Positions 15,848 through 20,669 of a stretch of 20,669 nucleotides of DNA are shown piece by piece. The notes beneath the pieces were generated by a model. The model worked only from the letters and a program-made list of their open reading frames with translations. It did no database searches and had not been told where the DNA came from. Both the position numbers and the translations under genes were made by a program. Position 1 is the first letter of the stretch; every line of letters begins with the position of its first letter. Source of the DNA: Sphacelaria rigidula (lineage: Eukaryota; Phaeophyceae; Sphacelariales); the NCBI GenBank assembly GCA_964200075.2, contig CAXNAA020000502.1:1-20669 (forward strand). Reading direction: 5' to 3'.

Positions 15848-17014
15848 TCAGGTATACAAGTCACAATGTGTTTCCTCATTCTCAACAAGCAATTCCACTA
15901 GTACTTTCTCCTTAACATCACCCAACCCGGCGCTCACCGCAACATCGAGCACCTCAGGCAATGCCTGCCTTGTAATTCTCCTGCGCTCCTCCTGAGAAAC
16001 AGCAGCTCTCCGGCTACAATTTTGTCCACACCGTAGAGTAGCATTTCCATTCCAACAGTCGCTCCTCGCATCATAGATGCAGCTACAGCCCTCACAGCTG
16101 TCCCGAAAACCAGTGTGCAATGCCCACTGCACGGCAAGTACCAAACCCACCCAGGCGTTGGCATCGCGCCTTCCTCTCTGCATTATGACCTTGAAGGTAC
16201 AAACAATGTCACGCACCATTCGCTCACATTCATAATGTGACAGCCGCGAGTTGGCCACCATGAATCTGTGATCCATCAGCACCTTCTTGAGCACTCTCAC
16301 CACACGATTCTCATATTGCGATACCGTATCGCTGACCCATACCTCCTGCGGCCCCAGCGCTTTGCACCATGTCAACAGATGCTTCACCGTCGTTGCCACT
16401 GGACAAGACTCCGCGGGCTCCAACCGCACGAAGTCGCCCGGGTCATCCATCCTTACCAATATGTACTTGAACCGATCTCCTTTGTCCAAGCCATTTTCTC
16501 TCAGCGGACCACCCTTGCCAACACTGAGAAAATTGAAATGAAAAACCTTCCCTGGGCGACCACCATGCACCACCTCCTTGTGGTGACGAGAAACTTTCTC
16601 CCCCGCCTTGTATGCACTCATCCAGCGAAAACAGGACTTCTTGGGCATTGCAATCGCCGCTCTCGCCCACACTACCTGCAACCTGCAGCACACGAGCCCG
16701 AGCGCCACCAATGTTGCGATGCAGCGTGCCAACCACGCCATCCTGACCGGAAAGTACGCCCTCGGCCGAGCCTTTGCTTCCACAGCAGCAGGTTTGAATT
16801 TTACCTTCAAGGGCTCGACGTGATCAGGCGGATAACCATGCATCACTCGCCTGAAAATGCTCGCTCTGTTCCGTGCAGGCTCACGAATCTGGCTCACGTC
16901 GCTATCCGATATGCCGTTCCCCGCGGCGGCTTGTACCGCCTGCTCCGGCGCAACATCAAGCTCAGCAAGCTCTTGTTCCGGGAATATGCTCATCGCCGGA
17001 CTTCTCGACAACAA
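15848..17014 (-). CDS. E4 fused RT-fingers/integrase, 388 residues
   Basis: The longest intact frame of the window. Residues 1-40 are the protease-RT linker (MSIFPEQELAELDVAPEQAV). Residues 55-135 are the RT entry: FRRVMHG, VKFKPAA, YFPVRMAWLARC, LVALGLVCCRLQV and CFRWMSAY. At residue 135/136 (16609/16610) the sequence passes straight into KAGEKVSRHHKEVVHG, the linker before the integrase core, so RT palm, RNase H and zinc finger are missing. The core follows with ILVRMDDPGDF (Asp 190-191), VWVSDTVSQ (Asp 229) and YECERMVRD (Glu 264). The Asp-Glu spacing is 34, one short of the canonical 35, because a residue is lost before MDHRF. After the core a Cys-rich segment and QEERRRITRQALPEVLDVAV follow with no GPY/F domain or chromodomain. 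An open frame through the joint is notable for such an old copy. The first Met is not necessarily the natural start, as Pol is normally part of a polyprotein. Confidence 0.75.
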   Translation of the reverse strand: MLSRSPAMSIFPEQELAELDVAPEQAVQAAAGNGISDSDVSQIREPARNRASIFRRVMHGYPPDHVEPLKVKFKPAAVEAKARPRAYFPVRMAWLARCIATLVALGLVCCRLQVVWARAAIAMPKKSCFRWMSAYKAGEKVSRHHKEVVHGGRPGKVFHFNFLSVGKGGPLRENGLDKGDRFKYILVRMDDPGDFVRLEPAESCPVATTVKHLLTWCKALGPQEVWVSDTVSQYENRVVRVLKKVLMDHRFMVANSRLSHYECERMVRDIVCTFKVIMQRGRRDANAWVGLVLAVQWALHTGFRDSCEGCSCIYDARSDCWNGNATLRCGQNCSRRAAVSQEERRRITRQALPEVLDVAVSAGLGDVKEKVLVELLVENEETHCDLYT

Positions 17015-17038
17015 CCGCTCGACTGAGGAATAAACGGG

Positions 17039-17524
17039 CTACGCCCGACCTCCTTGTATCTGTGAAGCGTTCACCGCGGTACTGACACGCCGACAGTCCG
17101 TAAAATCAGGCGTGTTTACACCTCGTACCGAAGTGTTTCTTGCATGTGCACAGGCACCTAAGCTACTGTACACGACAATGCGCAGCGCCTCCAGTGTTGG
17201 GCTCCCCATGATGAACACATCATCTGTACCCCGCATGACCGCATATGAACATGGGTCCAGCACAACCGGTCCCCAGCTGGTGTGTAAAGCGGTTCGGACA
17301 GGGCAAGTGTTCTGCTTCACGCGCTCAACATTGACGTTAGCCAGTTTCACCAGCTGTTCATTAACCATCGGTGTGACCACTCGAACATCTGGAACCATAG
17401 CTTGCAACTTCGCCGCTACACCCACTGTCATGGTCGTAATTACAGATCCCGAGTCTAAAAGGCCTTGACCGGACAAACATCCTTTGCCCCTGCACTCGGG
17501 ACAGACAAGTCGGCAAGACACCAC
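17039..17524 (-). pseudogene. E4 retropepsin-like protease
   Basis: GQGLLDSGSVITTMTVGVAA carries the catalytic DSGS (17444-17455). PVRTALHTSWGPVVLDPCSY and AVMRGTDDVFIMGSPTLEA are the conserved second half. It ends in TDCRRVSTAVNASQIQGGRA and a stop at 17039, shortly before the fused RT-integrase frame at 17014. Upstream, the linker lies in another frame that reaches KDVCPVKA near 17460, so a frameshift sits directly before the active site. Loss of the polyprotein frame makes it a pseudogene, though the domain itself is intact. Confidence 0.8.
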
Positions 17525-17799
17525 CTTTCCTTGCTATATACTTGCAGACCCTCAGATTGAAAACCTGACAGCTCATCCGCTTTGAGCGATTTCCATGCTG
17601 GCACCGCCTCAGATTTCGAACCCGGGAAAGAGTGCGATGAGATGGTCTGCTGCACGCCACCAGTAGAAACGACCGGTTCTGGTGGAAACGTCGTCCCCCC
17701 GCTGGGAGGACTTTGTCCATCGGCTGAAAAGACAGCCCTCGTAGGGGCGGGACTCGTGCCCCCTCCGCGAGGCACCTGTCCAGGGCCCTGCAACAGCTG
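17455..17799 (-). pseudogene. E4 gag-protease linker
   Basis: In the gag frame after a single TAG (17800-17802). It contains PGQVPRGGGTSPAP and PPEPVVSTGGVQQ, which match PGQVPCVGGKDPAP and PPEPVVSTGGVQR of E2, and ends KDVCPVKA where the protease begins in another frame. Proline-rich and without a domain I can name. Confidence 0.7.
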
Positions 17800-18757
17800 C
17801 TATTGTTGCTGCTGCGTGTCGCCGGCCTTCGACTGCCCCCCTGTAGTATGTTGTGGAGCAGCAGCTTGGCTTTGCTGCTTACAATCCTTCACAAAGTGGC
17901 CCTTGTCTCCACATGTGAAACAACCTGCATAGCTTGGGCCCGGTTTCCGACATCTCCCGGAACTGGCAGTCTCACTGCCAGCGGTCGCCGTTTTCCCACC
18001 ATTCGGTTCGTGCTTGGATCCGGAGGTCCCCCTGCCGCCCTTTTGTTTCAGCTGCGGCTGCTGACGGCGCTGCTTATCCGCCGCTTCCACCGTCTTCCAT
18101 GCCTCCGCTGCTTCCCGAGCCGTGTTAAACACAAGCCTAGGGTCCTCCTTCCACCCCCTCTTCACGTTCAACATGTTGAGGACTATAGTTTCGAATTCTG
18201 GGGGATCAGTTCATTCAACATATCCCGAGTTATGATTTGAGCGGGTCCTGGTTTGAAATCTGCATCATCGCGGAACGCACGCTCAGCGCTAGTATTCTCC
18301 GCAAAGCGTTCCTCCAGGGCACCCCACTGTCCTTCTACTCTTCCCATTGCAGTTTGCTCGTTGCGGGCCACCAACGCTTTTCGCACTCCAGCAGCAGCAA
18401 CTGAAGGATGAAACTCTTCATCTTCCCAAAATTTCGCGTGTCGGCCTAGTGCCTCCTTGACATCATCTTTGTCAAGCACGGATCCGTCAAATATCGCGCG
18501 TGACAAACACGCACGGATGTGCTTCGGCACCAGTTCAGTAACAGTCAGTAAGACGGCCTGCATACTACGTCCGTTGTTGTTCATTTCGACCGCCTCTTCA
18601 TACTCGACGTATTTCTGATCAAACGTCGGGACGCATGTTCGCTAAAATGCCGTCCGTACTCTGGGGCTTTCAGCGGTCCTGCAGGCATAAGCTGAGTAAA
18701 CTTGAACCTCACCTCTTCGCCTGTGTCGCCATCACCCACTTTCTTGCGCGTTGCCAT
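17800..18757 (-). pseudogene. gag: E4 gag with intact zinc knuckle
   Basis: Starts at an ATG at 18757 (MATRKKVGDGDTGEEVRFKF). The N-terminal part has GPLKAPEYGRHFSEHASRR; a frame change near 18600 leads to MNNNGRSMQAVLLTVTEL, KHIRACLSRAIFDGSVLDKD and GRVEGQWGALEERF. A second frameshift near 18185 leads to LNMLNVKRGWKEDP and AAEAWKTVEAADK. The nucleocapsid zinc knuckle CFTCGDKGHFVKDC (about 17885-17930) has all four CCHC ligands. A short Gln run ends at a TAG that replaces a CAG codon. Two frameshifts and a stop prevent expression as one protein, but the domains are individually intact. Confidence 0.85.
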
Positions 18758-18906
18758 AGCTGCACGCAACACTTCCAGCCAATCTAGCCGTCTCTCCGTT
18801 GTCTGTAAGCTCCCTCACTTTACAGAGTTCACACTCGTGTGTCCAAAGTCTGATATACTTTCTCCGCAGCTGCCCACAGCTGAAAAACCTCTTCCAGAAA
18901 CGAGCG
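18758..18906 (-). other. E4 leader (5' untranslated region)
   Basis: Between the 5' LTR and the gag ATG. It contains CTCCGCAGCTG and CTTCCAGAAACG, both conserved in E2. The primer-binding site is not identified with confidence. Confidence 0.55.
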
Positions 18907-19209
18907 GGTTCCTTTTAATAAACGTTCATCACAGAGCCCTCCTGGACTCAGAACAAGATCACAAGATAGCTCCAAGCGCCTCCTCTCTCACTAGGGCCTG
19001 GAGACTTCAAGACAGTTGTTATTCATGAACACACAGCCTTCGTTATCGGAAGTAACCACATGCGTGAAGCATGTGATGTTCGAATCCACATAGTTTGCCA
19101 ATCAGACCCGCAAGTCCGTCAACCAAAACAAAAACCCTACAGCAGATTGTTCCACTTGTGTATTATCATGGACCTGCTCGTACGTGTACTGGAGGTGGAC
19201 TACTCTACA
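18907..19209 (-). repeat. E4 5' LTR (right)
   Basis: Aligns with 14633-14930. The right end ...CTACTCTACA at 19209 is the TG...CA terminus on the minus strand. The inner end (GGTTCC on the plus strand) has lost the expected CA on the minus strand. Confidence 0.82.
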
Positions 19210-19355
19210 GGCTGTCCGGTAGAAGTCATGGTCCGGTTGTGCGTACTCGTGCCGTGGGCGCGAGTCCTCGGGGGGAGACAGTCTCGCCGCATTCTCGACG
19301 GTTTCAAAATCAGTCTCGCTGCGTTCTCGAAATCCTATTTTTCAAATAGTCTCTA
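19210..19355. other. Flank with short direct repeats
   Basis: No gene. Two copies of CAGTCTCGCYGCRTTCTCGA occur at 19279-19298 and 19312-19331. A similar word, GAGTCTCGCCTGCCGC, lies just beyond the TIR element at 20165-20180. Confidence 0.55.
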
Positions 19356-19565
19356 ATGCGTGAGGGGACCGCGTGCTTTTCGGGCCGCATCGGAGGGGTT
19401 ATGTTCACAGCCGATGCAGCTTGCTTTCGCTCGCGGTCGTATTCTTCGCAGTCATCAAGAGCGCCGGCGCCGCCGGCGCTCAGGGCGTCAGCCTGTTCAT
19501 CCATGAGTACGCAGAATGCTCACATTACCGAGGACAGTGTTCCGGTTGTACCTCCTTCAACACTC

Positions 19566-19675
19566 CACGGGTGGCCACTGGGGTGCCTGTAAACTCAAAT
19601 TTGGACGTTGCAGGCCTTGTGCAACGTCCGTGACGTCCAAATTTGAGGTTGCAGGCACGCCAGTGGCCACCCGTG
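19566..19675. repeat. 110-bp nested palindrome
   Basis: The outer arm CACGGGTGGCCACTGG, continuing to CTCAAATTTGGACGT, pairs with its inverse ending in CCAGTGGCCACCCGTG, about 43 bp with five or so mismatches. An inner perfect hairpin GGACGTTGCA-GGCCTTG-TGCAACGTCC is nested within. RNA or single-stranded DNA from here would fold into a long stem. It could be a small foldback element, part of the surrounding TIR element, or a small-RNA precursor. Confidence 0.85.
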
Positions 19676-19989
19676 TCGTACTGCCTGCAATCGAGCAGTA
19701 AGCTGGCTGGATGTTCAGGCCGCCGTTCTGCACGCCTGCTACTACGTCTTCTGCCTCCCACTCTCCCAGCGTGTGAAATGACAATCGCTTGGATATTCGG
19801 TACCATCGATAGAGACCCTTCCGAGCCCTGAGCCTTTCCGGTTCTGTCCGATGTTCGTCATCTCACGTGTGTCGTAATTGATGCGTGGTTCAATTTCATT
19901 CAATAATGCAATTGGATTTGTTTTCGCTCCCACAAAACACATGTTGTTATCCCCTTGATGGGGAATATTCCGCCTACACACATCGGGAT

Positions 19990-20029
19990 CGACGTTTTTC
20001 AAGACCGCTCGACGTTTTTCAAGACCGCT
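19990..20029. repeat. 20-bp tandem duplication
   Basis: CGACGTTTTTCAAGACCGCT is present twice, perfectly and head to tail. The fragment at 11809 has one related unit (CGACGTTTTCCAAAACC), so the duplication is specific to this copy. Confidence 0.95.
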
Positions 20030-20056
20030 CGGGCCAGTCCCTGCAGGGACTGCGCC

Positions 20057-20104
20057 CCTGACCCTAACGCTAACCCTAACCCTAACCCTAACCCTGACCC
20101 TGAC
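20057..20104. repeat. Interstitial telomere-like tract
   Basis: About seven CCCTAA-type units with CCCTGA variants at the two margins, about 50 bp inside the right TIR of the 19356-20160 element. Confidence 0.9.
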
Positions 20105-20162
20105 CGTGGGGGTGTTTAAAGTCTGACGCGGTCCAAAAAGCACGCGGTCCGCTCACGCAATA

Positions 20163-20669
20163 CGAGTCTCGCCTGCCGCAACAGCTTCACTGAGTTCGAG
20201 TAACTCTACCCTGACTGGGGGCAGGTATATTGCCCCTGTTGGTAAACTCGTGACTTCTGGCGAGAAAAATGTATTGTTGTATTATCGAGACCTTGGTCCG
20301 CAGAGACGGGCCGGGAAAGGGGAGTGAGCACGGTGGGCGAGCCCGTATCATCTACAACCAATAAACTCTAAAAACCAAAGAACCAAAGACAAGATCCGTA
20401 AACGGTCCGTAACCTCAGCAACGTTCTACATGGTTCTAGCAACGGAACCCGGACCATGCACTTCCTTGCGTACCACAAAAAACTTCGGGTTGTTTCCGAT
20501 ACCACAAATACCATGCTCGGACTATAGCAGTACCCACAAAGAGTATTGCTACATAGGCAACAGAAAGGACCGCGACCGTTCTTCGCAATTCTCAAATATG
20601 TGGTAGCTCAGCAACCTATAGATCGACAGTTCCGTTATTCAGACCGTCCAATCAGATGTCGTATACAAC
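20163..20669. other. Unassigned right end of window
   Basis: Short frames only (the longest 75 residues, minus strand, 20368-20595), without a recognised motif. A short inverted repeat GGGGCA...TGCCCC is near 20218-20237, and AACCAAAG is repeated at 20375-20391. No element boundary is visible. Confidence 0.35.

Larger units (their letters stand above)
14633..19209 (-). mobile_element. E4: RT-less Ty3/gypsy-like element with two LTRs
   Basis: On the minus strand: 5' LTR (18907-19209), leader, gag (18757 to 17800), gag-protease linker, protease (DSGS at 17444-17455), fused RT-fingers and integrase frame (17014 to 15848), long 3' noncoding region, polypurine tract (14931-14946) and 3' LTR (14633-14930). 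There is no RT palm, RNase H, HHCC domain or chromodomain. It is the best-preserved member of the E2/E4 family. Flanking sequence GATC (left) and GCTG (right) shows no target duplication. Confidence 0.85.
19356..20160. mobile_element. 805-bp TIR element with internal palindrome and telomere tract
   Basis: Left end ATGCGTGAGGGGACCGCGTG, continuing through CTTTTCGGGCCGCATC, is inverted at the right end (...GACGCGGTCC, AAAAAGCACGCGGTCC, GCTCACGCAA) with only a few mismatches over about 37 bp. TA dinucleotides at 19354-19355 and 20161-20162 could be the target duplication. Inside are a 110-bp palindrome (19566-19675), a 20-bp tandem pair (19990-20029) and a telomere-like tract (20057-20104). A 133-residue minus frame (19742-20143) includes DNNMCFVGAKTNPIALLNEI, which I cannot assign; its other end merely translates the telomere repeat. 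A TA duplication is shared by Tc1/mariner and some other superfamilies, so none is assigned. Confidence 0.75.

Noticed and set aside
9406-20104. CCCTAA tracts as evidence of a true chromosome end
   Set aside because: All three are short, degenerate and internal, with transposon sequence on both sides. Two belong to a TIR element family.
19742-20143. 133-residue minus frame as a gene
   Set aside because: One end is a translation of the telomere repeat (VRVRVR) and the TIR. The remaining stretch has no motif I recognise, so it is mentioned only within the element.

Overview
The window is gene-poor, repeat-dense eukaryotic DNA made almost entirely of decayed transposable elements. I see no intact host gene, rRNA, tRNA or CRISPR array. 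The retroelements are Ty3/gypsy-type: retropepsin of the D-S-G type, a DD35E integrase and, in one copy, a C-terminal chromodomain. Their integrase style is one I associate with stramenopiles (oomycetes, algae). The interstitial CCCTAA tracts only say eukaryote, so the organism stays open. A 10-N assembly gap lies at 6072-6081.

Layout. (E1) 1-2209, plus strand: gag-protease remnant whose left end is outside the window. (E2) about 2566-7540, minus strand: gag-protease-integrase element with LTR-like ends. Its gag is split by a 236-bp MITE (5950-6185, TSD GAAG) and a 707-bp solo LTR of another family (6253-6959, TSD TTATG). (DNA element) 7966-9350: a hAT-like candidate with 15-bp terminal inverted repeats and palindromic subterminal repeats. 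(E3) 9711-13786, plus strand: an element with two 248-bp LTRs, a protease, the start of reverse transcriptase, an integrase and a chromodomain. It is broken by a second copy of the MITE (11476-11725, TSD AGGC) and by a telomere-repeat-bearing transposon end (11809-11956). (E4) about 14633-19209, minus strand: a second member of the E2 family with both LTRs. (TIR element) 19356-20160: an 805-bp element with about 38-bp inverted repeats, an internal 110-bp nested palindrome and a telomere-like tract. The last 500 bases hold nothing I recognise.

The most interesting signal is in E2 and E4. Both have lost reverse transcriptase, RNase H and the integrase zinc finger through what looks like the same joint: the fingers of RT run directly into the linker before the integrase core. 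The two copies are otherwise well diverged, so the deletion probably occurred once and then spread. That would make them an RT-less gag-protease-integrase lineage mobilised in trans. Neither E1 nor E3 retains an RT core, so the window holds no RT catalytic domain at all. All coding copies carry stops and frameshifts, so nothing here should be taken as an active gene.
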